64,000 nt of DNA, taken from the NCBI RefSeq assembly GCF_905171765.1, contig NC_053390.1:585244471-585308470 (forward strand), read 5' to 3'. Source of the DNA: Bufo bufo. Its lineage: Eukaryota > Chordata > Amphibia > Anura > Bufonidae. The notes under the pieces were generated by a model, which ran no database searches, was not told the origin of the DNA, and was given only the letters and a program-made list of their open reading frames with translations. This document shows positions 22,413 through 34,165 of the stretch, one piece after another. Made by a program: the position numbers and the translations under genes. The stretch's first letter is position 1. The number at the start of each line of letters is the position of its first letter.

Positions 22413-24110
22413 CCAGTGTTGAAGAGTAGAAGTGCAACACAATAGTTCAGAGTGAGTGAAACAGCAGCCACTAGTGGATAATTTGAAAAATATACCAGGA
22501 TCAAAAGACAAAAGTCGTATAATGTATATATAAATAGACTGGCACTCAAAACATTTGGGTTCACGTGAGAGATCGAGCAAATAAAGTGCAATTTATTACA
22601 ATTTAATACATAAAAACATACGTAGACATAAAAATGGGAAGAACAAATTCCTAATCAGAATAATTAATACGCTATCTGTTCAATAGAGTCCGCAGATAAC
22701 GCAGGTAATTAGATGATATATGTAAATCCTATTCGATATAGCTCGTAGCAATCAACCTTATAATACAACTTGTTGAGTACTCACTGTTTAGTAGTGCGCT
22801 TGCTTGTGGCGTCCGACGTGTCAAGGCGCTTACCTCAGGTATAGATGGCAGGGTATAGTTGCTTGCTGATAACATAGATCGGAGCTCCGATAGATCGCTC
22901 CTGTTCTCGCGAGACGAGCTGTTGCCTTTTTTCGTATAATATGTAATACAGGCTCAAGAAATCGCAAGTTGAAAAATCGCAAGCTGGAAGTTGCAATAAA
23001 TCTTCGACTTTTTTTTCACTGAAGTCGAAGTTTGCCTTCCTTTCGAATATTGCCGTTGTTAAATTCGATCACCTGTACATCTTCATTCGTACTTTCAAGA
23101 AGGTATTTTCATTAGTGTCTTTCAACAGTGCTTGGCCATGCTTGAAATTTCGGACTCTTTATAAATAAACCGTAGATTCCAGACGCGTTTCGAAATAGAT
23201 CCCTATTTCTTCCTCATAGGGATTTGTGTTAGAGAGTCCAAGTTCTTATATACCTGTCTGTTGATTGCTAGGGCGGATCCCATCAAATTAGGGAAATGCA
23301 TAAAGCATGGGTAGGGAGTGAGATGGTAACTCTTGCATAGCTTTTTTCTCTATAATGCGGTATTGCGGTAATGATGCATTTTTGCTGCGTTTTTTCTGGT
23401 ACATATGCGTTTTTTGGTCAATAAGTGCTAAATATAGTGGCAATAACAGCCTATGGATTAGAATCATTTTCCCTCATTTAAATTAAAAGATACAAATATA
23501 TATCCTGATAAAATACAGATCATACGTAATACACATAAAATGTAATAAAATGTATAAAATATATAAAATGTATAAAATAAATTGCTGAATGCACAATATT
23601 CGATAAGCTGTAAACTTTTTAAATATAAGGTGAAATTCCAGATGAATTCCCAACTGGAATGTCAGATGGAATATCAGATGGAATATCGAGTGGAATATCA
23701 GATGGGATATAGGGGGGTTTGCCCATCACCAAGGGGACATCCCAGTGCATAATTCGGATGAGCCGTCCTACCATTAAACTTCTTAAAGACAAAAATCCAT
23801 TGAGTTAAACCAAGGGAAGGGTGGGGATGTGAATTTTAGAAAAGGGGAGTGAGACCCAAACTTCTATACATTTTCACAAGTGTTAATGTTATTTAATTTT
23901 AAGACAACTGCACCATTGAATAATGGCCATGATGGTGCCATTTTACATTATGGTAACAGAAAGATGCAGTACAAGTGTAAAAGAAAAAAAAATGAATACA
24001 GTAGCTCCTGAAAATAATCACCCTCTGGTGTTTTTCATGTAATGTTGCATTGCATCCTGGAATTAAAACAGATTTTAATTTAGAATTTTTATAATAGAGC
24101 AAAAAAAAAA
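22413..24110. other. Unassigned repeat-derived stretch
   Basis: 22550-23230 reads like an interspersed repeat; CCAGACGCGTTTCGAAATAG with GATCCCTATTTCTTCCTCAT recalls the CGTTTCG motif of the palindrome at 30265. A 12-bp minisatellite (GGAATATCAGAT units) lies at 23656-23710. 23460-23640 is very AT-rich. No gene. Confidence 0.4.
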
Positions 24111-24149
24111 AAAACTTTTTAAATAATAAATAAAATCTGAAAGCTTAGA

Positions 24150-25155
24150 GTGCATATGCATTCACACCCTTTGCTATTAAGCCCCTAATCAAGGCTTATG
24201 GTCCAACCAAATAACTTCCATAATTATTTTAATAAGGCCCCATGTTTTCAATCAGTGTCACATGATCTGTCACACGAGTCTGTAAAACTACTAAGCAAGC
24301 AAGATGAAGACCAAGAAGCTCTACAAACAGGTGAGAGACAAAGTTGTGGAGAAGTATAGATCAGGGATAGATAATTCCAAACAACCCCAAACTTTAAACA
24401 TCCCACAAAGCACCATTACATCCATTATAACAAAATGGCACAAATATGGCACAACTAGAAACCTGGCAAAAGAAGTACACTCACCGAAACACAAAGAACG
24501 GGCAAGAACGGCATAAATAAGAGATTCAACAAAGATCCCAGTGATAACACTGAAGGAGCTCCAAAGATCCATGACGGATCTATCTGTGCATTGGACAACC
24601 ATAAGCCGTACACTCCACAGTATGGGACTTTATAGAAGCTACGTGTGGCATAGACCCAACACTTCCCACTACCCTAACAACATCATTGCAACAGAGAGGC
24701 ATGGTGGTGGCAGGTTCATTAAATCCATTATAACAAAATGGCACAAATATGGCACAACTAGAAACCTGGCAAAAGAAGTACACTCACCGAAACACAAAGA
24801 ACGGGCAAGAACGGCATAAATAAGAGATTCAACAAAGATCCCAGTGATAACACTGAAGGAGCTCCAAAGATCCATGACGGATCTATCTGTGCATTGGACA
24901 ACCATAAGCCGTACACTCCACAGTATGGGACTTTATAGAAGCTACGTGTGGCATAGACCCAACACTTCCCACCACCCTAACAACATCATTGCAACAGAGA
25001 GGCATGGTGGTGGCAGGTTCATACTGTGAAAATGCTTTTCAGGCAGGGAGTGAAAAACTAGTCAGGACTGAAGGAAAGATGGATGACAGTAAATACAGGA
25101 CAGTTTTTGAGGAAAACCTGTTTCAGTCCAAATGGGGTTAATACTTTTGGCACTG
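24150..25155 (+). mobile_element. Rearranged Tc1-type element with internal duplication
   Basis: The right tip CAGTGCCAAAAGTATTAACC (read inward) ends before TA at 25156-25157; the left tip is not clear. The 5' part codes a Tc1 N-terminus, and a 303-bp segment is duplicated head to tail (24418-24720, 24721-25023). The region between the HGGGRF motif and the right end is lost. Confidence 0.78.
24304..25029 (+). pseudogene. Tc1-type transposase N-terminal half, duplicated
   Basis: MKTKKLYKQVRDKVVEKYRS then helix-turn-helix NSKQPQTLNIPQSTITSIIT; stop TAA at 24514-24516. The frame resumes at 24541 with VITLKELQRSMTDLSVHWTT and RHGGGRFI, after which the same text restarts at IITKWHKYGTTRNL. No catalytic DDE core is seen. 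Dead. Confidence 0.85.
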
Positions 25156-25819
25156 TATAAACCTTCCATAGAGAGGGTGTAGACATTTGCCCATTGTTTT
25201 GATGTAGATCCCCTTAATGCCACAGTACATATGGAAAGGAACAATAGAAATATACTCTATTTTTAAAAGGAATTGTCTTTGGACCTTTCCATGTTGGATT
25301 CTCTGAAAACAAGCAGATTGCAGTAATTTCCACCAAAACAGGGAAAAGAAAATGTTCTAATTCCCCACTATACTATCACAAGCATCGTATTGAATCTATT
25401 GGAATTCTTGGGTATCTGTGTATTTTAAAGCTGTTGATATACCTTAGATAGCTGTCAGCTGAAAGATATTCTTAAAGGTGTTGGCCACATTCTGGCTACT
25501 TGTGAACAATGTGTATGCACGATGACTATATGGCATTTAGAAATATAGCCTTTGATGATATTCTGTGCCATTTGATTTGTTTCATCTTAGTGATAGGAAG
25601 AAAAATAATTGTGGGATGACAAAAAAAAAAATGGGGAAAGTCACGATATGGGATGGGACAAGGCTATCGCTGACAATTTGAATGGTCACTGTTGTTCAGT
25701 ATTTTCTGAAGTTGGCTTTTAAAATTATAACTTATGGTCATGACATTACTGCTTGCTGTAAAGGCTCAGTCCCGGTGTTTTTGGAGGTTGATGTTATTGG
25801 TGAATTATTATTTATTAAA

Positions 25820-26006
25820 TTATTAAAGCGCCATTCATTATTATATTATTAAATTATTATTAAAGCGCCATTCATTCCATGGTACTGTACATATGAAAAG
25901 GGGTTCACATACATAATACAGACAAGTGCAATAAGCCTGAACAAGACAAGTTACAAACTGGTAAAGAAGTAGAGAGCCCTACCCGTGAGGGCTTACAATC
26001 TACAAG
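25820..26006 (+). repeat. Dispersed AAAGCGCCATTCATT repeat (SINE-like)
   Basis: ATTAAAGCGCCATTCATT occurs twice (25822, 25859). It is followed by CCATGGTACTGTACATATGA, TAAGCCTGAACAAGACAAGT and CCCTACCCGTGAGGGCTTAC, a phrase set I associate with amphibian interspersed repeats. 25158-25820 before it is unassigned. Confidence 0.5.
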
Positions 26007-26105
26007 TTGGCACATTTAAAGTCTAGCAAGGCAATAGGTCCAGGTGGCATCCACTCCAGAGTCCTTACAGAACTCTGGTCTGTTGTTGCCTCTCATCTAA
26101 AGCTA
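26007..26105 (+). mobile_element. CR1/L2-type LINE fragment, reverse transcriptase part
   Basis: Codes LKSSKAIGPGGIHSRVLTEL then WSVVASHLK, the early RT motif (usually KAxGPDGIxxRVLKEL). It ends abruptly at the MITE that follows. Confidence 0.75.
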
Positions 26106-26524
26106 GTTTTACGCAAGCATTCAGAAATTCGGCAGGCTATTCTGGCCAGAAACAGCCTGCTGGATCCAGCATTGCCGGATGCTGGCTGAATGCCCGGAGG
26201 AGATCCAGCCACAACCCGGCAAATATGCCAAAAAATCAGCTAGACAAGTATCGCTGCACAGGTTTTTTTCCAGTCGAAACCTGGCATCCTATCCCGAAAC
26301 AGCCTGCGGGAAGGCTGCACCACGAGTGCTTCTGTGAGGTTCCAATCCGTGCTTCCGTTCCGAAAAAAAATAGAACTTGTTCTATCTTTTTGCGGAACGG
26401 ACAGATCACGGACCCATTCAAGTTGAATGTGTCTGGATCTATCCCAGCCGCCGCACGGACGTTGCCCGTGTGTTCCAGTCCCCGATGCACGGAACAAAAC
26501 CAATACATTTGTGTGAAAGAGGCC
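26106..26524. mobile_element. MITE between two LINE pieces
   Basis: The left tip CTAAAGCTAGTTTTACGCAA and the right tip TTGTGTGAAAGAGGCC are loosely inverted. Inside, ATTCGGCAGGC...GCCTGC and GTTCCGAAAAAAAATAGAAC / GTTCTATCTTTTTGCGGAAC are mirrored. TTAA follows at 26525-26528. Overlapping open frames here are non-coding. Confidence 0.6.
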
Positions 26525-26840
26525 TTAATCTGTATAGCCTTCAGGAAAGGCATAAATAAGGTTCAGGAAGTGTTTTTTATTTTAAAAAAAAACAACAACA
26601 TAAGAGCACAATCTAAAATGAGATTGGGGGAAGATCAGAACCAATGCCAGGAAATATTTATACACCCAAAGAATTGTTCAAGCTTGGAATAAACTATCAG
26701 CAGATGTGGTTGGGAAATCTACAGTAAGTAAATGTAAATATGCCTGGGATATACACATGTCTATCCTAAAATAAGTGATAATATAAGGACAGACTAGATA
26801 ATCCATGTGGTCTTTTGCTGCCGTCAATCTTCTATGTTTC
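26525..26840 (+). mobile_element. CR1/L2-type LINE fragment, C-terminal and 3' tail
   Basis: LNLYSLQERHK begins right at the TTAA, equivalent to LNMYSLEERRD of the LINE in the last TET2 intron. The 3' end has ACTAGATAATCCATGTGGTC and TTCTATGTTTCTG. Several stops. 26841-27237 after it is unassigned, with partly mirrored GTCACATGACTGTCC and CATGTGACCAG phrases. Confidence 0.7.
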
Positions 26841-27237
26841 TGCTGTCCACATAAAGGTCCTGTCCATAAGATGGCTGCTGATGAAAGGTCATGTGACCAG
26901 ACATATCACTCAGTCTTCTCCATTCAAACACACTACACCTGCACTAGACTCACAGCTGTGCAAGTGTATATGGCCGGAAGAGTTTATTTGAATGGAGGAG
27001 ACATCAAATAGAGGTGATTTGCCTGGTCACATGACTGTCCATCAGCAGTCATTTTATGGACAAGACCTCTGTGGGGACTGCACATAAGACTTTGTAAACT
27101 AGGGGGCATACCTTAAAACTATAGAAAATGGCACAGACTATATTAGTAAGTGCCATATAATCATCTTACAAATACATTGGTTAACACTAACCAAAAGTTG
27201 CCAACTCCTTTAAATACACATGAACACCTGACTCGAC

Positions 27238-27596
27238 TAAAGTCTGGTTTACACAGCCTGATGGAGCAGGCAGTTGTAGGAAAGGAAGCGTTCCTTCCCG
27301 ACAACTGCCTGCTTACGAGAAGAGGAGAAAGCTGCATTTTCTGACGCCACTCGTCCTCATGCAGAGTCATTGTTTCTGGGCAGGAGGGTACTATTTAGAC
27401 AGCATGATCTGATCCAACAAACAATGAGTTAGGTGTCCGCATGAACGACTGCTTCATCTGATCGAACGAGCATTTCTCTTATTCATCGCTAAAACGGTGG
27501 CACCTTTACACGGGCAAATTATTAGGAAAGAGCCTTCGTATGAACTCTTGTCCCCGATAATCTGCCTGACAATTGGGCAGTGTAAAAGAGCCTTAA
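27238..27596. mobile_element. Palindromic MITE, TIR like CTAAAGTCTGGTTTACAC
   Basis: Right end GGGCAGTGTAAAAGAGCCTTA. GGAAAGGAAGCGTTCCTTCC and GACAACTGCCTGC link it to the repeats at 3541 and 19690. Non-coding. Confidence 0.55.
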
Positions 27597-29115
27597 TAAG
27601 AGTGCATTTGTTCTTAAAGGAGAGAGGAGAATGGGCTAGACTGCATTAAAAAAGAGGAGGGCGCTGCTCAACGGGGCATTCCTGAAATCTGCAATGAACC
27701 TGTAAAACCCATACATTAGTAACTGGCTTAGGCGCAATAGTAGGTCTACTGTCCATACTCAAACAATGCTATGAGTACCGGACAATAAACTCATGGGTGC
27801 CCTGGAACTCACAGCATCGTAAATCACTATGATGCAATGAGTTTGGCTCATGATGCAATGAGCCCCTCTCAGTCTGGGAAATTTGGCTGGCACGGATGAG
27901 GTATCATGGCCATGTGAAAACCGCCTTATTCGAAAAAGTAATTTTACAGTTTAATTTATGTTAAAGTTTAATTAATTATGTAATCATTCATTTGATGTTT
28001 AATTTTTTTAAGATAACAGGGGCACATTGGGAAAGATTTATCAAGAATTGAGTTCCCTTACGCCAGTCTTGATCTCCTTGCTCTCTGAGTAAGATGCACC
28101 TAATTCAATAAGAGCCTGAGGCAGATGCTTCTTAATAAATCAGCCGCGTCTCTAGCACTCTGTGCGCCGGAAACTTAAAAGTCTACGCCAGCTAGAAGCT
28201 GGTGCACACTTGAGATAGAACTTACAACTGTTTCTGGCGTAAATTATAGTAAATCCAACAGGCTGCGCTACAACTTGCCCCCTTTGGAAAAGTGGAGAGA
28301 ATCTCTAAAAGTCATAAGTTATGGCGTGAGACATAATTATCGCCCCTTTTTTACTCCACAATGGTGGCATAAAACCTTTGATAAATTCCCACATTGTTTT
28401 TGTAGAAGTCTGCTTCACCCTATCTTTTACATCTTCTTACTGAGAAGCAGGATTTGAATGTTCTTATCACATGCTAAGCTTGTGACCAAATTGAATAAGT
28501 AACTATGGTTTCATGTAAAATTGTGCGTTACAAAGCAAACCATGAAATGTGTTCTCCCTCCTATTCAGCATTACACAGAGAACCATTTATATGACTCATT
28601 CTTCTGTGCCATGTAATACCACAATCATGTTCTTATTTTTAATGCATATTTACCTTGACGGCATTTACTAACATTAGTAAATGAGCAATTCTGTATTAAT
28701 CACAGGATAGATGTATCTTTTTGCTGTTATAATAGAAATATATGGCTCTGTTCACACTCTATCCCGGGTTCTGTTTTCACAAAAGCATAACAAATCTGCT
28801 GTAAACGGTCCTTTTTCTAAGTTTACTTTAAGGTTTGACTGGTTTATCTAGGCAACAAATACAATTAAAGGGTTTTCGGAATTGCCCAAACTGTTACTAT
28901 GGGCACTGAAAAATGAGATTGGACATGTAAATAGCTGCTATTGGCAACTTCCCCACCTTTCCCTTGGGGTAGTTTTGATATATTTTAAGGAAAGGAGATA
29001 CAGTGACTAAAATCAAACAGAATTACATTAAACTATATCAGAAAAGTAAATGAAAATTGGAATTGGAATGCAAAAACGAATTAAAGAGTGGCCAATCTGT
29101 GTCTCTACAGTAAAG
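27597..29115. other. Unassigned stretch
   Basis: No gene or sharp element. 28035-28260 has GGGAAAGATTTATCAAGAAT and CGCCAGTCTTGATCTCC, the style of a dispersed frog repeat. The rest is AT-rich. Confidence 0.35.
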
Positions 29116-29119
29116 TTAA

Positions 29120-29432
29120 AGGGGTTGTTCAATCTTTACTAAGCGCTGGGCCAGTCTCAGGATAAGCCATCACCAGATGATTGTCAGAGGTCCGACACCT
29201 CACACCCCTGCTAATCAGCTGTTTGGGTGCAGCTCCGTCATTGGAAGTTGCTGCCAGAACTATACAGTTACAGAGCTACTTTAATGGGAGCAATGCTGCA
29301 GTGACAAGCACTGTCCACTACGAGGCTGATGTAGTTCCGCTGTCGACTTCTGGTGACATAGCTACACCCAAACAGTTGATAGCCGAGGGTGCGTGGTGTC
29401 AACAGAGGCGAATCTGGCATTTCTGGGTCACA
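29120..29432. mobile_element. TTAA MITE (GGATAAGCCATCACC family)
   Basis: TTAA at 29116-29119 and 29433-29436. Left tip AGGGGTTGTTCAATC; inner ATCAGCTGTTTGGGTGCAGC is mirrored by GCTACACCCAAACAGTTGAT. The right tip is degraded. Related to 4689-4970. Confidence 0.6.
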
Positions 29433-29436
29433 TTAA

Positions 29437-29910
29437 AGGGCTTCTGTCACCCCACTAAACATTTTTATTATTATTTTTGGTTACTTATAATGCCTATAAT
29501 GCGATTTATGCATACATACTGTAATTAATCATTTTCGTTCAACAGATTCTGTTAAAAACGTACTTTTAAAATATGCAAATTACCTTGCTACCAGCAAGTA
29601 GGGCGGCTACTTGCTGGTAGCAGCCGCATCCTCCTATCCTAAAGACGCCCCCTCCGCATGTTGATTGACAGGGCCAGCGGACGGGATCTTTCTCTGCTGG
29701 CCCTGTTTGTATTCAAAATCTGGCGCCTGCGCCGTACCTGTCTTCAGTCGGCGCAGGCGCACTGAGAGGCGGACGCTCGCTCGGTCGCTCCATCCTCAAT
29801 GCGTCTGCGCCGACGTCACATCTACACCCGGCGCAGGCGCATTGAGGAAGGGGCGGCCGAGCGAACGTCCTCCTCTCAGTGCGCCTGCACCGACTGAAGA
29901 CAGTTGTTAA
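29437..29910. mobile_element. Truncated palindromic MITE, GC-rich core
   Basis: Starts after TTAA with GGGCTTCTGTCACCCCAC. Includes the hairpin ACCAGCAAGTAG/CTACTTGCTGGT (29589-29624) and a long GC-rich mirror: TGTCTTCAGTCGGCGCAGGC (29739) against CCTGCACCGACTGAAGACAG (29905). It stops there, at the L1 3' region, so the second outer half is missing. Confidence 0.7.
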
Positions 29911-30159
29911 CCAATATCAGTGGTCCATATAGTTGTAATTACAAAACTTATTATTAAAAAAGGGAAAAAGAAGAGAGAACAAAGCTTCATGGGTATACAT
30001 ATTTATATACGGTACATTAGTGCACAGAAGATATTGCATTGGGTATTGCGTAAATGGAGAGGAACACCACGATCCCCATACCTTGCCGAACTTGTACCCA
30101 CATTCCCTATGTTTGTAAATGATCTTTTCATATGGAACTATGGCATTTATCAATGCCTT

Positions 30160-30486
30160 AGTCAACGTGAAGACAGGACAGCGCCACTTATTAACATGTT
30201 TTAGTCAGATATGGCGGCGGTGCTCGCAGTGTCAGGTACTGACCTGATGGCCCCCTTGGTAACCAGAAAAGATTTGTAGAAACCGCAGCACTCCCAATCT
30301 TTAATCCAATCTTGTGTTTATTGACACCGAAAAAATAGCAACGTTTCGACACCAAAGTCTTTTTCAAGCTACAGATCTGTAGCTTGAAAAAGACCTTGGT
30401 GTCGAAATGTTGCTATTTTTTCCATGTCAATAAACACAAGATTGGATTCAAGATTGGGAGTGCTGCGGTTTCTACAAATCTTTTCT
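30160..30486. mobile_element. Palindrome-bearing insert in L1 ORF2 with 15-bp duplication
   Basis: Flanked by ATTTATCAATGCCTT (30145-30159) and ATTTATTAATGCCTT (30487-30501), 14 of 15 identical. Joining the L1 text across it restores the frame QWKALINAIVPYEK. The right two thirds (30265-30486) is an almost perfect palindrome centred near 30371 (CTTTTTCAAGCTACAGATCT). A duplication of this size suggests LINE-mediated insertion. Confidence 0.82.
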
Positions 30487-32552
30487 ATTTATTAATGCCT
30501 TCCATTGGTTGATTGACAGGCACCTATCTCCCATCCATCTTAAAGTAATTGCTTTTCGTGCCATAAATAGCGACTCCCGTAAAAATATTCTAATGTGGTG
30601 GGAGTATATGGTGTCATCTAGTATACCAAAGAGACATGTCTTAGGATGGGCAGTGAGAGGAAGATTAGTCAAATCAGCAAGGAATTGAGTGAGCTCTACC
30701 CAGAACGCTCTAATATTATGACAAGTCTACATCAAATGCCAGAAATCCGCACCATTTCTGGCACAATGATGGCACCTGGTGTCAGACAATCTGCCCATCC
30801 TATGTAGTCTAACCAGCTATAGGTAACTCTGGTGAATAATACATAGTAGAACAAACCTGTTATTGATCGCTAGGGACACATACAGAGGTGACTCCAACAG
30901 TTCAGAGATGTCCTCATCCGACAGATAAGGGATCGCGGACCTTCAATATTGTAAACTGTGTCAGCTGCATCTGAGTGTTAAGTAGGTGAGTGTATATGGT
31001 GGAGATAACACCTCGGGGGTCCTGAGATCGGAGAACACCAATGAGAGGTTAATTAGATATAGATACGGTTGATCCAGGGAATTGAGCATTGAGCGCATGT
31101 CTAATCTGCAAGTAACGGTAGAAGGCTGTACGAGCCAGATGGTAATGCATCTGAAAATGGCTAAATGGGTGAACCACATTGTCTTGGTATACATCCTAAA
31201 GGCAACATATATTATGTGACTTCCAGTATTGGGAGTCGGAGAAGGTAGACAAAGTCAGGAACATAGGGTTATCCCAAAGGGGTAGATCACCTATCACGTC
31301 ATTGAAAGTGTGTATTTTCTTCGTGGCCGACCATACCTGTATCTATGAATGGGAAGTAGTTTTCGAGGAAACAATTTTGGCTTTTCCAGTACTGGCCACA
31401 GGGACCCTAAATTCAAATAGATCGCCAAATGAGCCTCTGAGTTTGGCATCTGTTCATATGGCGTGAGCCAAGTTTTCAAGTAACGTAGATTACCCGCCAA
31501 GTAGTAAAAGTAGAAGTCAGGAAGAGACATACCACCACTAGATCTGGGGTGACAGAGGGTGGAGACAGAGAGTTTAGGCCTGGTAGATCCCCATATAAAA
31601 GGTTATAGGAGAGAATTGATCTGACAGAAAAAACTCTTAGGTATAATGTATGGAGAGTGCTCCAATATATATAGGCATTTGGGGAGTACAATCATTTTAA
31701 TCAGATTTATGCGACCTGCGACTGATAGGGGAAGAGAGTCCCAAATTTTGAATTTGTCTTTGCAATAATTTAGAAAGGGGTGCACATTCAGAGTCTTTGA
31801 AAATAACAATACCTAGGTATTTAAAGTGGGAGACTATTGGCAGCCCATGAATAGTTCCAGGCCAATCTGTACCATATAATGGAAAAATTGAGAACTTCGA
31901 CCAATTAATGCACAGTCCCGAGTATCGACCAAAATCATTGATAAGTGCCATAGCTCGGGGGAGTGTAACCTTCACACAAGACATAAACAGTACCATATAG
32001 TCGGCATATAATCTGACCCTATCCTCTCTGTCTCCCATAGCTATGCCCTGAAATATGTGGTCTTGCCACAGGCTGATTTGCGAGGGGTTCAATGGCCAGG
32101 GCAAACAACAGGGGAGATAATGGGCATCCCTGCTGAGTTCCAGTGCCCAGATTAAAATAAGGGGAGGGGATACCATTAACCGATACGTTGGATCTGAAGT
32201 TCCCATAAAGAATGGACACCTATTTGATAAACACTGGCCCAAAACCGAAACGTCTGAGTGTACCCAATAGATGAGGCCATTTAACTGAGTCAAAGGCCTT
32301 AGCCGCATTGAAAGATGCCATAGCCCACTGCTGTTGCTGTCTAATTCCTATCTAGGTGAGCACCTGTACCCGCCTAATATTTTCAGTTATGAATTTTCCT
32401 GGCATGAATCCGGAATTATCCAAATGGATAATACTGAGGATGCATTTGTTTAATCTCACTGCCAATATCTTAGCAAGAATCTTATAATCAAGATTTAGCA
32501 GGGAAATCGGACGGTATGACCCACAGTCCAATGGGTTCTTATCAGGGTTTAA

Positions 32553-33177
32553 AGAGAACCTGTCACCAGGATTTTGTGCATAGAGCTGGGGACATGGGCT
32601 GCTAGATGGCCACTAGCTCATCTGCAATACCCAGTCCCCACAGCTCTCTGCGCTTTTATTGTGTTAAAAAACAGTTTTGATCCATATGCAAATGACCTGA
32701 TATGAGTCCTGTGTCCGGAGATGAGTCAAGCGGAAAGGAGCCCAGCACCGCCCCGCGTCCTCCGAATCTCCTCGTTGCTGGCTGACGTCACAGAGCTGGA
32801 GCGCCGAAATCTCGCGATGCGTGAGCTAGCGCATGCACAGTGTCGGCATCATGTTCACTTCCTGTACTGGCATCAGCACAGGGAACGAACTACGCATGCG
32901 CTAGCTCGCGCATCGCGAGATTTCGGCACTCCAGCTCTGTGACGTCAGCCAGCAAGGAGGAGATTCGGAGGACGCGGGGCGGTGCTGGGCTCCTTTCCGC
33001 TTGACTCATCTCCGGACACAGGACTCATATCAGGTCATTTGCATATAGATCAAAACTGTTTTTTAACACAATAAAAGAGCAGAGAGCTATGGGGACTGGG
33101 TATTGCAGATGAGCTAGTGGCCATCTAGCAGCCCATGTCCCCAGCTCTATGCACAAAATCCTGGTGACAGGTTCCCT
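32553..33177. mobile_element. 625-bp palindromic TTAA MITE (copy 2), inside L1
   Basis: TTAA at 32549-32552 and 33178-33181. Tips AGAGAACCTGTCACCAGGAT and ATCCTGGTGACAGGTTCCCT. The same inner text as copy 1 (CGAAATCTCGCGATGCGTGA; CATCTCCGGACACAGGACTC). Sits between the L1 ORF2 segments IVMILK and NPLDCGSYRP. Confidence 0.92.
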
Positions 33178-33896
33178 TTAAGAATCATCACAATTGTGGT
33201 GTCATATAAAGATTTTGGTAATGTGCCAGCGGAAAAGGCCGCCGTATACATTTTCCCTGGGGGGTCTAAAAGCGAGTCTGAGTATTTGGCATAGACTTCG
33301 AACGGAATGCCGTCTGGCCCTGGGGACTTTCCATTAGCCAGAGAGGCCATAGCAGAAGCTATCTCCTCACTAGAAATGTGAGAGTCCAGTAAGGCCGAGT
33401 TAGCTGGGGACATTTGAGGAATCTCCAGGTTCAAAAGATAGAGGTCTATTTTCTCAGGGGTGGTATGCACCTGGGACTGGTATAGGTCTTCGTAGAACTC
33501 CTGGAAGCGGTGGGTTATTGCTGTCGCCTCAAGCAACGGGGCATCATCCTTAGACAAAATACGCGAGACTGCTGGAAACCTCTGGTTTTGATGTACCAGG
33601 TGTGCCAGCAGTTTACTAAATTGATTACCCATCTCAAAGTAAGTCTGCTTAGTAAAAAAAGTTTGCGCTGTGCCTTCTCCTTCAGGAAGTTAAGGTTTTG
33701 ACGACCCTTAGAGAGCCATTTCTGCCTCCCGGAATCTGTAGGGTTGGCTACATAAGCCGCTTCTAAGCGATTAAACTCCCCAGCCAGCTCAGCTTCCTGA
33801 AGAGTAGTGGCTCGTTTAACATATGATATAGATGATTTCAGGCAACCCTGAGGTAGGCTTTCAAGGTTTCCCATAACAATAATGGATTCTCAAGAG

Positions 33897-34165
33897 CAGG
33901 CTCGGACTGGCCCACAGGGGTACAGGGGAATCCCCCGGTGGGCCCCTGAGCAAGGTGGGCCCCTAGTCTCCCACCTCCTGCACAAGTGGTACATAACACA
34001 TTAGATTTAGTACACAACATACATAAATTCAATGTACAGCACCTCAACCAGCTTATGTTCATATAAAAAACTTGTTAGATTATTTATTATATTTGAATGT
34101 ATCCGTACGGTGGGCCCCCAAAATAAATTTTACTGGTGGTCACGAGGTACCCCAGTCCGACACTG
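33897..34165. mobile_element. hAT-like MITE inside L1
   Basis: 8-bp target duplication CTCAAGAG (33889-33896, 34166-34173). Tips CAGGCTCGGACTGG and CCAGTCCGACACTG, inverted with two mismatches. 269 bp, contains GGTGGGCCCC twice in inverted context, no ORF. Confidence 0.88.

Noticed and set aside
23656..23715. CRISPR-like array
   Set aside because: The 12-bp units touch each other with no spacers, in a vertebrate genome.
29665..29910. Arg/Pro-rich open frame
   Set aside because: It is the GC-rich palindrome of a MITE; long open frames are expected there by composition.
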